Source: Ricinus communis (taxonomy: Eukaryota > Streptophyta > Magnoliopsida > Malpighiales > Euphorbiaceae). Taken from it: a DNA stretch of 64,000 bases. Each line of letters opens with the position of its first letter. Within the stretch, counting starts at the first letter, position 1. The position numbers were made by a program, and so were the translations under genes. Under the pieces are notes generated by a model. It was not told the origin of the DNA. It worked only from the letters and a program-made list of their open reading frames with translations, and did not search any database. Shown piece by piece: positions 11,501-21,897 of the stretch. Where the stretch lies: the NCBI RefSeq assembly GCF_019578655.1, contig NC_063260.1, forward strand, positions 10,604,501 through 10,668,500, read 5' to 3'.

Positions 11501-13434
11501 TCCATAACATGATAAACTATTTCAGACCAAGCAAAATTCTTCAAGAATGAAAGAAGAAGATGCAACATCTGAACATCTGAGCACTGAAAGATCTGCACTT
11601 TTAACTCGACATACAGTAAAAGAAGAAAGCACATACATACGCAACTATAGTCACAGCAGAATACAAGGGGAGAAAAACATAACTCTAGGCATAAATCCAA
11701 TGCAAGTGAAATCTCACTTATGAAATAAAACATCATAAAGCAAATGGAGTACCAGAAAACAGATTTTAGCCACCACCCTAAACAATCATTGAAAATTTTG
11801 AAAGGCAGAATATGCCCCAGCCCTAAACTGCAAGTTGAGCAACTATGAACAAGAAAAGAATAATAAAATACCACCATGTATACATTCTGTACCCTCCAGA
11901 TCACGAGGATCCAGTGAAGGAAAGGGCTCAGATGAGGAAACCTGCTTGTATACTGCTTCTAATCCACCAAAACATCAAGAGAAGTTAGGGATCAGATAAA
12001 TCCTACAAGGCATCACCAATGAACATTTCTCCTCTAAAATGTCTAGAAAATTGTACATAAAATCAAAATAAAGGGGGAGCCAGGAAAAAACTAGCCAGTT
12101 TTGAGCATATCAATTAAAGAAAATCCAATTTGCTCAAATATGGTCAAAATTTTCTATCCGAATTAATGTAATGCCATGTATTATTACAAATTACAAATGA
12201 TTTACACATCACCATGGTTATAAAAACGTAAATACACTTATTTTGGCAACAGCATCAATTTAAGTTCACAAACAACATAAAAAGCCAATTTCTCAGTCTA
12301 TAGTGTAAAGCCAATGTGAATCACTCAATTAATATGACGACCTATGGAATGGCAACACATAATGTAGGCTATGAAGATGGTAAAGAAGGGGAAAATTGCA
12401 AGGAAAAAAAATGAAATGACACATTCATTTCAGTACAATACGAAATGCCCAGAAAAGAAATTAAAGATGACAACTAACACGATACCAAGCATAATTTCAA
12501 CAAATTAGGTATCCCAAACATCACAAGCAACATTTAAAAGGACTCGATTAATTCACGTTTATAATTGCAACATCTACCATGCAAGCCAGATTTCAAAAAA
12601 AAGCTTTCTTTCAGCCCCAGCTTAACCAAGTCAGAATAACCACACATATTTGAAACTATAAAATGCTTTGACAAGGAATTACTGTCCGATTTGCCTCTTT
12701 AGCATTCTGCAAACCGGCCCAAACAGTTCAACAGGTTTAAAGCTTATGTTTCTCAAAGAAGCATCAAAAGCATTGATTAAATATGAAAGAAATATAGAAA
12801 TAATTAATTCTCCGATGTAATAAGCAAGTGAATCAATCCACATCTCAGAGGCAGGTTATGCAGATAAATCCTAAGGGTCTTAAGATTTAAAACAAAATAA
12901 ACAAAACGAAAAAGAAGGGAGTAAGATGAGGCTTTCAACTGAACAACTTCAAGCCTGCTAGAAAAGCGGATAAAGATTTCAAGAGAATTAACTCTCGTGT
13001 GCCATAACTTCATATGCATCAGATACACTAAGAAAAGCTCGATCTTCAATAGCAAAAGATGACAACAATTTAGTGCTTGTTCAAGAAAACTTAAATATTA
13101 AGGCCTAGTAGTTGCGACCACAACTTCAAATGCTTAACTTAACTAAACCAAACCAATTAACCAATCTCCTAAGGAGCCATGAACAACAATGAAACAAATA
13201 GCAAGTACCAGAAAAGACAAATTCCCATCAGTGAATAAATAAAAACTTTTTTACTTGAACTATCTAAAAACTTATTTCCAGTAAAGAAAAGAAAAAAAAA
13301 AAAAAAAAAGAATAGTCGATTGTACTTTAGAGGCAAAAGTTCAAAGCAGGTGTCAAAACTTCTCGGACCAAAACTTTTGAACAAATGCCGCGCTATCAAC
13401 CTCAAAATATAAATATTCGACGTTACAACAAATC
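6950..13434. other. AT-rich intergenic region with simple repeats
   Basis: I see no gene I can name. Landmarks are a 27-A run at 8487–8513, a TATG/TA-rich stretch at about 9612–9645, T-rich tracts near 9790–9895 and an A-run near 13290–13309. Between about 10200 and 12000 the minus strand has exon-like pieces, listed separately. The rest has no coding signal above background. Confidence 0.6.
10480..12000 (-). other. Possible unidentified spliced transcript, possibly PPR 3' UTR
   Basis: Several minus-strand stretches look less random than their surroundings and carry plausible splice signals. One at about 11890–11960 reads YKQVSSSEPFPSLDPRDLE before a GTACAG. One at about 11400–11494 reads VPFDGIVYGYDNFLAGFD. 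One at about 10800–10985 reads FQWQMPPQAHDLDYLQTEN and ends at a good donor (GTATGT); an acceptor-like ATTAG follows near 10697. I cannot join them into one frame and do not recognise a family. It may be a non-coding RNA, a decayed gene, or spliced 3' UTR of the PPR gene upstream. Confidence 0.25.
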
Positions 13435-15456
13435 CTAGACAGCAGCTGCAGCAGCAGTATCTTTATCAGCTACAGCTGCAGCAGCAGCAGCAGCAGCAGC
13501 AGTATCTTTACCAGCTTTCATTGAATAGAAGAGATTCAAAACATCAGCATGGTTGCGGATATAATGTGGGCATTTAGACAAAAAAATTTGCGCTTCAGAG
13601 TGCCTCCCAGCTTTAAAAAATGCTTCAAATAGCCGGAGAACCACAGATGTAGAAGGGAACTTCTTAGTAGTCATTGCCCTCATAAAAACAATTGCATCAT
13701 CACCTGTTCCACGCTTTGATACATGCTTAATAAATGGAGTCAGAAAAGGTGGATTACCATGATCTTTCATCAAATCCAGTAATTTCAAGGCATCTGTAAA
13801 TCCATCCTGAATCAACAATTTACTTATCAATGTCTTATAAGTAGCATGCCAAGGTTTTAACTCATTATGACTGACGTACTCATGCAGAAGCTTGCTTGCA
13901 TCTAGAGCTCTGTCCCTGTTACAATATGCATTTACCAAATAATCGAAGGCATAACCAGTATTAGAAACTCCCACTTTGTCAACCATCTTTTGGAAACAAT
14001 CAGATGCTTTTTCGAGATCCCCAGATACACAATGCCCCTGGATTAAAGAGACCAAGGCCTTGTAATCCAAATTACTCCCAGCTGCTTCCATATTATCCAT
14101 AAATTCATCAGTGCCATCCTTATTACCAGCACTAGTAAGCCTGAACGCAATCTTCCTTTGCATATTGCCACCAGCTACAAATCCACCTTCCTTCATTTCA
14201 TTCAAAACCTTATTGCACTCTCCCAATCTTCCAACACTCATTAGAGATTTAAGAACTGCATCGAGCATAGTATCTGTCAACATATTATCATTCCCAATAA
14301 AGCTCCTTACAACCCTTGAAAACAAATTCATGTCCAATTCTTTACCAACCACTATCTTCTTTAACAAAAAGGTACAACATTGCACTGAAGGCTTATTAGC
14401 ACCACCCATCGCAAACTCATACAAGTCCACAGCTTCCTTATTCATTTTTCTCTTCACAAATCGTCCTAAAACCTTAACATATGTCTCCACCTCCATTTCA
14501 TAACCACTGCTCCTCATTTCGTCAACAACCTTCCAAAACCTGTCAACACAATCTTCCCTTCCCAAAACCCTAGCCATTGCATTATAACTTCTTTCATCAT
14601 GCTTAAACAACCCACTCTCCTCAACCCACCTAAAAAAAATCAAAGCTTTCCTTGGTTCCATAGCTAAATTCTCCAACACAATTTTCACCATATCACTCGA
14701 AAAAACAGCATTCAAATCCTTAATCTGCTTTTCAACGTCCTCTCCCCAAACTTGATTCCTGACAATCCTACTCATCCTTAAAGCAATCTTTTCCAGAGAA
14801 TGATCCACAGATCCTGAAGCAAAAACCTCTTTTAGTTTCTCCAAATCACTCTTCAACCCATCTTTCTCAAATTTCTCAGCTACTTTATCTCTAGTACCCC
14901 TTGACACACCATATCCTTTTTTCTTCATAATTTCAACTAAATCCCAAAACTCCTCAACAAACCCATTGAACCCCAAAACTTTTAGCATCAAATTATAAGC
15001 TTTGGAGCTCAGTCTCTCAGAATCCTTTTCCAAAACCCAATCGAAAAACTTTCTTGCAACGTCAGGGTTACACTCAAGAAAGTTCAAAACTTTCAAAACC
15101 AACTCATGATCAACAACAACATTATTCAACTCCAAATCTTTAGTAATATCATTAACATCACTAAATTTGGTAAAAATATCAGATATAAGTAAACACTGAG
15201 GATCTGGTTCCTTTTTGTTTTCTGATTCAATTAATGCGTCTGATGAAAAATTATAAGCAGTTGGGCCTTTGTTCAAATTGATTCGTTTGTTGTTTTTAAA
15301 GTCCAACAAATGAGATTGCTGTGAAAATGTGTGAAGTGAATAGAGAGATCGGATATGAGATAAAGAGGAAGAGTGCACCTGGAAATGATGCTGATGGGTT
15401 CTGAGAGAGGAGCGAGGGTAGTTCCGGAAGAGAAGTAATCGCCATGAATGTCTCAT
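13435..15456 (-). CDS. P-type pentatricopeptide repeat protein, mitochondrial (At3g02490-like)
   Basis: An intronless frame of 673 residues. The N-terminus (MRHSWRLLLFRNYPRSSLRT) is rich in Arg, Ser and Leu with few acids, as in a mitochondrial presequence. After about residue 110 come degenerate 35-residue helical repeats of P type, e.g. SYNAMARVLGREDCVDRFWK and TYKTLISKLLIQDGFTDALK, with no E or DYW editing domain. PPR proteins bind organelle RNA one base per repeat and control stability, splicing or translation; the target cannot be read here. The C-terminus ends in an unusual Ala-rich tail from GCA repeats. Length, N-terminus and the neighbouring LEA gene agree with Arabidopsis At3g02490/At5g15980 (from memory). 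The start is the first Met in frame. Confidence 0.9.
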   Translation of the reverse strand: MRHSWRLLLFRNYPRSSLRTHQHHFQVHSSSLSHIRSLYSLHTFSQQSHLLDFKNNKRINLNKGPTAYNFSSDALIESENKKEPDPQCLLISDIFTKFSDVNDITKDLELNNVVVDHELVLKVLNFLECNPDVARKFFDWVLEKDSERLSSKAYNLMLKVLGFNGFVEEFWDLVEIMKKKGYGVSRGTRDKVAEKFEKDGLKSDLEKLKEVFASGSVDHSLEKIALRMSRIVRNQVWGEDVEKQIKDLNAVFSSDMVKIVLENLAMEPRKALIFFRWVEESGLFKHDERSYNAMARVLGREDCVDRFWKVVDEMRSSGYEMEVETYVKVLGRFVKRKMNKEAVDLYEFAMGGANKPSVQCCTFLLKKIVVGKELDMNLFSRVVRSFIGNDNMLTDTMLDAVLKSLMSVGRLGECNKVLNEMKEGGFVAGGNMQRKIAFRLTSAGNKDGTDEFMDNMEAAGSNLDYKALVSLIQGHCVSGDLEKASDCFQKMVDKVGVSNTGYAFDYLVNAYCNRDRALDASKLLHEYVSHNELKPWHATYKTLISKLLIQDGFTDALKLLDLMKDHGNPPFLTPFIKHVSKRGTGDDAIVFMRAMTTKKFPSTSVVLRLFEAFFKAGRHSEAQIFLSKCPHYIRNHADVLNLFYSMKAGKDTAAAAAAAAAVADKDTAAAAAV
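13440..13512 (-). repeat. Trinucleotide (GCA/GCT) repeat coding a poly-alanine tail
   Basis: Two units of the form D-K/A-D-T plus an Ala run are encoded by duplicated text: gcagcagcagtatctttatcagc and gcagcagcagtatctttaccagc flank runs of gcagca. The result is two Ala runs separated by VADKDT at the extreme C-terminus of the PPR protein. Such tracts vary in length by slippage. Confidence 0.85.
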
Positions 15457-15576
15457 TTCTGATATGGTATTAGGGTTCGTTCTTCTTTTCTTTTCCTTTT
15501 CTCTTTTAGAATTTGAGAGAGAAGATAGGGATGAAAGAGCTTTCTTGTGCAGGGATATACTGTGGTGTGGACATTT

Positions 15577-15585
15577 TTAGGGTTT
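15577..15585 (-). promoter_or_regulatory. Telo-box-like motif upstream of the PPR gene
   Basis: The minus strand reads AAACCCTAA, about 120 bp upstream of the PPR start codon. Telo-boxes are frequent near starts of plant genes for translation and organelle biogenesis. The position fits, but a single short motif is weak evidence. Confidence 0.4.
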
Positions 15586-15659
15586 TAGCAGGGTTTGGTT
15601 TAGGAGACAAGGTTCGAACCGCAGCAGCTGCAGTTTTGGCCTCATCAAAAGTAAATAAT

Positions 15660-16367
15660 GGGATAAATAAAATACTCGGAAGTTCTTCCTAAAAATATAT
15701 CAAAATATCTTTCTATTAAATTATATTAATACCTCCTTCTAATAGATTTTCGGTTAGTGAACCATTAATTTTAATTCAAATTATAAATATATTCCTTTAA
15801 AATAAACATTAATCTTTTTTTCCTTTTCCCATTTTTTATAATACAAATTCAATAAAAAAAATTTAATTTTTATTAAATATAAAAAATTTAATTTAAGAAA
15901 AGCTGCGACCATCGTTGTTATAATAAACTACCACTCTAACCTTTTATTTTCTAAATTATAATTCAAAATAAATAAAAAATTAAAATCATGAACTTCAACA
16001 ATCAAAACCCAACACTACAGATGAAGAAACATCATATCCACTAGGCACTGTCATCTACATCACCTTTTATTGATTTATCCACTAACGAAAAAATTAAATT
16101 ACCTTGGCATTTATAATTTTCACAAATCATTTCTTTACCCATTAACACTAAGATCAAATTCTCCATGCATTAAATGAATTAATAACAATAACGATTCAAT
16201 AAAAGAAAAATAGAGAAGAAAAATGATGGAACTCTAATTTTTCTTTTTTCTTTTTCTGAATATTTTTATGTATCTTTTATTTCTTCTTCTATAAGAGATA
16301 AATTTAAAATTTTAAAAAGATATGATTTTAGAACATTTAAAGAAGTTGAAGGAGAAAAAATAAAACA

Positions 16368-16407
<40 letters not shown>

Positions 16408-18222
16408 TCTCGAAAGAAGAGAATCTATATATTAACTAATAAATAATTTTCTACTAAGATAATAATACTAATTCTATCACAAAAATAACATATTAATTAT
16501 ATTTTAATATTATATGAACTAATAAATTAGTTTCATAAATAAATAATAATTATGATTCGAGAAAATAATATTTTATATAATATTTTTAATATTAATAATA
16601 ATTAATTTTTAATTTTAAAAGAATAGTAATATCAATTATATTAATATATTAATTTATATAATATTAAGATTAATTAATAAATAATTTTATATTATTATAT
16701 TAATAAAATATCAAAATTTTATAAAATTAAAAATATTTAAAAATAGTTAGATGATTATTACTTTTTAAAATTTTAAAATTAATATTAATATTAAAATTTT
16801 ATAAAATTACATCTATCAATTTAATTTTATGATCAAAATAATAATAGCAATCATATAATGCACGGGTAAACGACTAGTATGTATTAATTTCTGAAATTTA
16901 AAATTTTTAATATAATTTTTAAATTTTTAACACATTAAATTTTTATTTTAACATTTATACCTATTTTGAACTCACAAAATTTAAATTTATATGTAATATT
17001 ATATTAACTAATAAATTAATTCTATAACTAAATAATAATTTTAATTTGAAAAATAACATCTTAAACTATATTTTAATATCATAAATTTTAATTATATAAT
17101 AAGTTTTTAGTTTTTAAAAATAATATCAATTAAATTATATGTTAATTTTATATTATACTAGATCAATTAATAAATATTTTTAAGATAATTTTTATATTAT
17201 TATATTAATATAATTTTAAAATTTTAAAAATTAAGAATATCTAAAAGATAATTAGAAATATTAATTATTTTTAAAAAATTTATGAATTAATATTATATAT
17301 AAAAATTTTATATTTATTAACTTTATTTTATAATTAAAGTAATAAAAATAATCGGATAAATCTATTTTTAAATTTAAATTGTCATTTTATGAATTTTTGT
17401 AAGTTAAACCGCAGATAATTGTAACCGTATACATATAAAATAACAGCAATAGAATGCCAATCTGCGGGCTTTATTTGTAAAGTTTATATTCCTTGGTAAT
17501 CAAAATCCAAAGATTTATGAACCAGTCCGTGTTTGACTAAGCAGACAAACGACCCTGCATCTTTTTTTCTCTTTCCTGCCTTTTTATTTGTATAATAATT
17601 TTAATAATTATTTTTTGTATAATATAAGTATTTCACATTGACGATAAAATTTATGAAGATTGGTTTGTCTTTTTTTGTTATTCTGTACAAATGAACTCTT
17701 CGTGGGACGATTTACTAATTCGTGGGACGATACTGACTTTTTTTTTTTTTTATATTTGAACGATATTGACTTTTTTTATATTTGAAAAATCTTTCAGCAG
17801 GGATTTTGAAGTATTTTATTAGTTTCTGTTGACTTAATTAATTAACATGGTGTAGTGAAGTAAATATACTTATTGATTAATTAGGACGAATTTTGAAATA
17901 AGGAAGACCCACAAATAAAATAATTAAGAGTAATAATTGATATTGTTCCTGTATTTTATAGTTGGTTAGAATATGAGAGTAGAGGATCAAACAGATACCT
18001 ATGCCACAAACAAGTTTACATATGCCAGCTGTGCCTAATTTCAGGATTGACAATCTTTTTTAAGGATTCCATTTAATAAAAATATTAAATATGAATTATG
18101 AATTAATAAAAGTTCTATAATTTTGGCCATTTGTTTTGTAATAAAGAAAACATATTGAAAATTTGCAGTTTATTTCATTTTATAATGTAGTGCAAATATA
18201 TATATATATATTCTCTTCAAAT
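15660..18222. repeat. AT-rich intergenic DNA with (TA)n and two diverged repeat copies
   Basis: A pure (TA)n run lies at 16370–16402. Two diverged copies of one AT-rich repeat of about 350–370 bp can be aligned at about 16493–16865 and 17010–17358. Shared blocks include actaataaatta, aataataatt and ttatattattatattaata, in the same order. The first copy ends in tgcacgggtaaacgactagt, which resembles a plant Helitron 3' end. No gene is visible. Confidence 0.5.
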
Positions 18223-18346
18223 CAAATCTGATTTATGGATTGCTTATTTAGATTTTTGTTTGTTTTTATTTTCTTTATATTTTTCAAATCTGATTTATGG
18301 ATTGCTTATTTAGATTTTTGTTTGTTTTTATTTTCTTTATATTTCT
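18223..18346. repeat. Near-perfect 62-bp tandem duplication
   Basis: Two adjacent 62-bp units starting caaatctgatttatgg at 18223 and 18285 are almost identical. An (AT)n tract at 18353–18375 and a (GA)n tract at 18376–18392 follow at once. The duplication creates an open frame on the plus strand that is not a gene. Confidence 0.9.
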
Positions 18347-18352
18347 TTAAAG

Positions 18353-18392
<40 letters not shown>

Positions 18393-18648
18393 TAAAAGCA
18401 AATGGAAAATTGCATTCACATGAAGTGAGCTACACAGAGAGAGCTTTTCTCTTTATCCAAACGGAAAACCATAAAAAAAGAAAAAAAGGAAAAGAAAATA
18501 AAATAGGGGCATTACTGAATGAAAATGGCCACATGGAAACCCCCCAAAAAAACACCTAAACTATAAATCTGAATTGACAGAAACAAAAGTTCCCTTATTT
18601 TCATAAAAAAAAGAAAAAAAAGAAGAAAAAACTGTCGTCATTCTACTT

Positions 18649-19078
18649 TCATTTGTTCATTCCAGTTGCATTCTTCACTGCATCAGCTGCTCCCTGTGCC
18701 TTTGCCTTCATCTGGTTACCAGCCTAACATTTTTTTACATACAAAGTGAGAGTTCCATTACCATTTGCTTTTCATAGTAAAATTATAATTAAGAGAAGAA
18801 GATTTGAAGTAATTTTGAACCTCTTGCATTGATTCCTTGGCAGATTGAGCAACATTGCCAGCCTTGTCCATCATGTTGCTAGCCTTCTCCTGAAACAAAC
18901 AAATTGCATGTCAACATTTTCTACATTTATATCCTGTAATCTGCTCTCAGAACAAAATTTATATTCCTATGTTAGTAGGAAGAAAAGAAAATGGGAGTGA
19001 GTGCCTTAAAAAGCTGACCTGAGTTTGGCCCTTGGCCTCACCAGCATGGTAAGCCATCTTCTGTGAGTTGTCTGCCAT
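18649..19078 (-). CDS. KIN1/COR6.6-like late embryogenesis abundant protein (At3g02480-like)
   Basis: Three coding exons on the minus strand: 19078–19019, 18889–18821 and 18723–18649, all with GT–AG borders and phase-0 junctions. The protein is 67 residues, close to the 65–68 of the KIN/COR6.6/ABR family. It starts MADNSQKMAYHAGEAKGQTQ, contains EKASNMMDKAGN and ends VKNATGMNK, matching the family pattern of Gln/Gly/Ala/Lys-rich amphipathic helices with a terminal TG[LM]NK. It has no Cys or Trp and should be intrinsically disordered. Family members are induced by ABA, cold or drought, or expressed in pollen and seed, and are thought to protect membranes or proteins. The similarity to Arabidopsis At3g02480 and its position beside the At3g02490-like PPR support orthology. 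Confidence 0.92.
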
Positions 19079-19180
19079 TTTTCTTGCTTTTTTGGGAAAC
19101 TTTGGATTAATTAATTGAAAGCTTAGATGGTTGAGTTGAGAGAAATGTTTTTGGTGATGACATTCCCTTGTGATTGCCAT

Positions 19181-19188
19181 TATTTATA
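19181..19188 (-). promoter_or_regulatory. TATA box of the LEA gene
   Basis: The minus strand reads TATAAATA about 103 bp upstream of the LEA start codon, leaving room for a 5' UTR of about 70 bp. I see no clear ABRE (ACGTG) in the next 200 bp. Confidence 0.6.
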
Positions 19189-19199
19189 GTCTTTACAGC

Positions 19200-21897
19200 C
19201 AGTTCAATTGCTTGACAAGTGTAGTGACAGGTGGAGTGAATCTGTTATTGGATTAACATGTATCAATCTGTTACTGTGGATGAGATTTTTTTAGGCCTTT
19301 TGACTAGGGAAGGGATATTGAGAATGTTTCAAAAGGAATCGACAGGTTCGGGTACTCAGATCTAAACTGTTGTTATCTACTGAAAAAGGAAAATGCATGT
19401 ATTATCTGAAATTAATTTGAGAAGGATCTCAACTTGGAATGAATGGTCCCCTGTATAGTGTTATTAAAGGTTTCTTTAATGGGGTTTTCTTTTATTTAGA
19501 AATTAAAATTTTTCCAAATTGAGACTAAAGCCAATGCACCAAAGTTTTATAATTTAATCAGTCTAATTTTAACTCATCTTGATGGGGACAATCAATAGAT
19601 GTAGAGACAGACATCAGTTTCAGAAATGCTCTCCCAGTTGAATCAATTTATTGTTGACATAAATGAAGGCAGGCGTAACATTCAAAATATAACTTGTACT
19701 TCCATGCCAAATAATCAAGTATGTGCATAAATTCAATAAATTCTATATAAAATGATATAACCTTTAAATATCCAAACAATATCAGATCTAAAATAAAAAG
19801 GTGCAAGTAAATATCTCCAGTTCAACCCTTTCAGCTTTACAAATCAGGACAAAGATTTTCAGGCAGCTGCAAAAATAATCAAACTGCCCACTGAATTCAG
19901 TAGTCTGACATATGATAAAGTATCATAACTGGAATGTTCCTGATAAATATAAGCATCTATAGCCCCAGAGCTTTCCATGTCTTCTCCAGTTGTGAACTAG
20001 CTTCAGGATCCTGGTGTACCTCCAGTTCTATGATAGATTCAGAATAATGCCAGTAAAGTACAAGCACTATCCAGATCAAGTAACCGATTTGGTTCAGTTG
20101 GATTAACCAAATCATAGTTTCCAAATATCATCACCAGACAATTTATATGACCAAATAATTTAGAAATCCGCAGATAGACCAGTACGAGAAAAAAGCCATT
20201 GGCGAAGAGCAAATTGATACCACAGGGCATATACATAATTGCACCCAATAGTGTCGTAATAATCAACGCTAGGCATTTTCTTCCTCCAATCGGATAGGGA
20301 TCCACCTGAAATACCCCCGCCAAGCTCATAAAAGTTCCATTTCAAGGTCAGCATTCCTCACCTGAATGCAAAATGTACAAGGCTAAACAATATCAAAAAT
20401 GGATCTTGCAAATGAAAAACTTGATGAAAAGAATGTCATCTAGTTTATATAGGATAAGGCCAATAAAAGGCAGCAAACATAGAAGAAAGAGTCTGCCTAG
20501 CTCACAGTGGTTAATTACAGAGTCAATAGTTCACATTTCACGTTCTAAATGCACTTAAGCTGAAACTAAGCTCAACTGATAAATTATGTGTAAATGCAAT
20601 TAAATCAAGGTCTTGCTTTTCATTTTCGGTTAATTTTTTGATTTTTTTCCTTCTTTCTGTTTGCTTGTCTATGTATCTAAGTTTACTAGGTTTTAGGAAT
20701 AGCCCACCATCAATTTCAAATAAAATTTCTGGTAATTCAAGTTATCTGTCCCATTAGTCTATAATTGCCATTACTTTTTAAATCATCATTCATATTAAGA
20801 AAGCACTACAAAACCTTTGGCATATTAAAGGGATAACAGAAAGGGTTATTTGCTTTAATCAATGTTCTAGCAAATACATTAGCAGATTTCTTATATAACA
20901 GACTTTCATGTTATCTTATTTCAAAAGGAATCTGAACATAATTCAAATTCTGTATTTTGTGGTATAGAGAGCTAAAAGAGTTCTTATTCCAGAGTTTACT
21001 TGACTATATAGTTATGGAAATCTCTTGCAAGAAGATGTTGTACACCTGAACTCAATCAGTTTATAAGAATGGCTTTAGAAGGGACTATTTCATGTCTCTG
21101 TATTTCAGAATTCAGACATTAATACTTCTTTGGTTAAAAACAGTCTAAACTTTGAATTTTAGTTTATCAAAGTAGGGTTCTTGCATTCCAATAAAAATCG
21201 TTGCAACACATATTGGTTCAAGAAAAACAAATGTTGCTGTAAATGCTCGGTTCATGGTTAAAATTTCTCTCAAATTTTTAAGGGTACAAATTACCTGAGT
21301 GTTGTTTTGTATATGTGGAAAGACTACAAATAAATCTATCAGTTAATTTGCAATTTCATGTTCCACTACTCAAGATCATGGTGCTGTTAGTTCTCTAAGA
21401 AACACAATCTGAAGGTAGCAGTATAAAGTCATCTGAATAAAACACGTGTAGTAACCTTAGAACTTGAAGTAGATCGCAAAACTGTTTCTGCAATAATATG
21501 CACAATTTCCAGTTCAAGTCCTGGTTAGCTTATCAAAATCAGCTTGTTCTGGGCTTTCATTGATAAAGGAAACTGGCTCAAGAAAAGGTCCCTGTGCATT
21601 AGAAGTTATACCCACTGCCTCAATTGAACAATAAGCTCCATATCAGCCATGATAATATGTCCATTCTATGTCTTCCAGATAGTACAAACACTTGCACAAA
21701 ATCTTCATATGAAGTTCCCATCATATAGTTAGGTACTCTTGTACTTCAACATGAACTGAAGTAATTCTCTTGTTGGTCCAATCAACATATGCCATCACAA
21801 GCTGAGATGAGGAGGAGTATGGTGCTGCCACCTAATGATAACATTAGCCATTCAAGCAAGCACCTATATTCATGTCCAAGATTTCCTTGTATATGTG
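19200..21897. other. Region between LEA and the second PPR gene, no recognised gene
   Basis: This DNA is less AT-rich than the transposon areas and mostly unique-looking. It probably holds the 3' UTR of the PPR gene at its right and the LEA promoter at its left. Small minus-strand frames at 20039–20354 contain splice-like signals, but the implied intron would be only about 56 bp, too short to trust. No protein family is recognised. Confidence 0.5.

Noticed and set aside
11383..11904. 173-residue hydrophobic minus-strand frame
   Set aside because: The composition (Phe, Cys, Leu, Ser) is typical of translated T-rich intron or UTR DNA. Better exon-like text lies in another frame.
14111..14503. 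130-residue plus-strand frame opposite the PPR gene
   Set aside because: Antisense shadow of the PPR coding sequence.
15605..15625. tRNA T-arm-like ggttcgaacc
   Set aside because: No acceptor stem, D-arm or anticodon arm can be built around it.
20306..20361. Small intron suggested by GTGAGG...TTTCAG on the minus strand
   Set aside because: Only about 56 bp, below the usual plant minimum, and flanked by no recognisable coding sequence.
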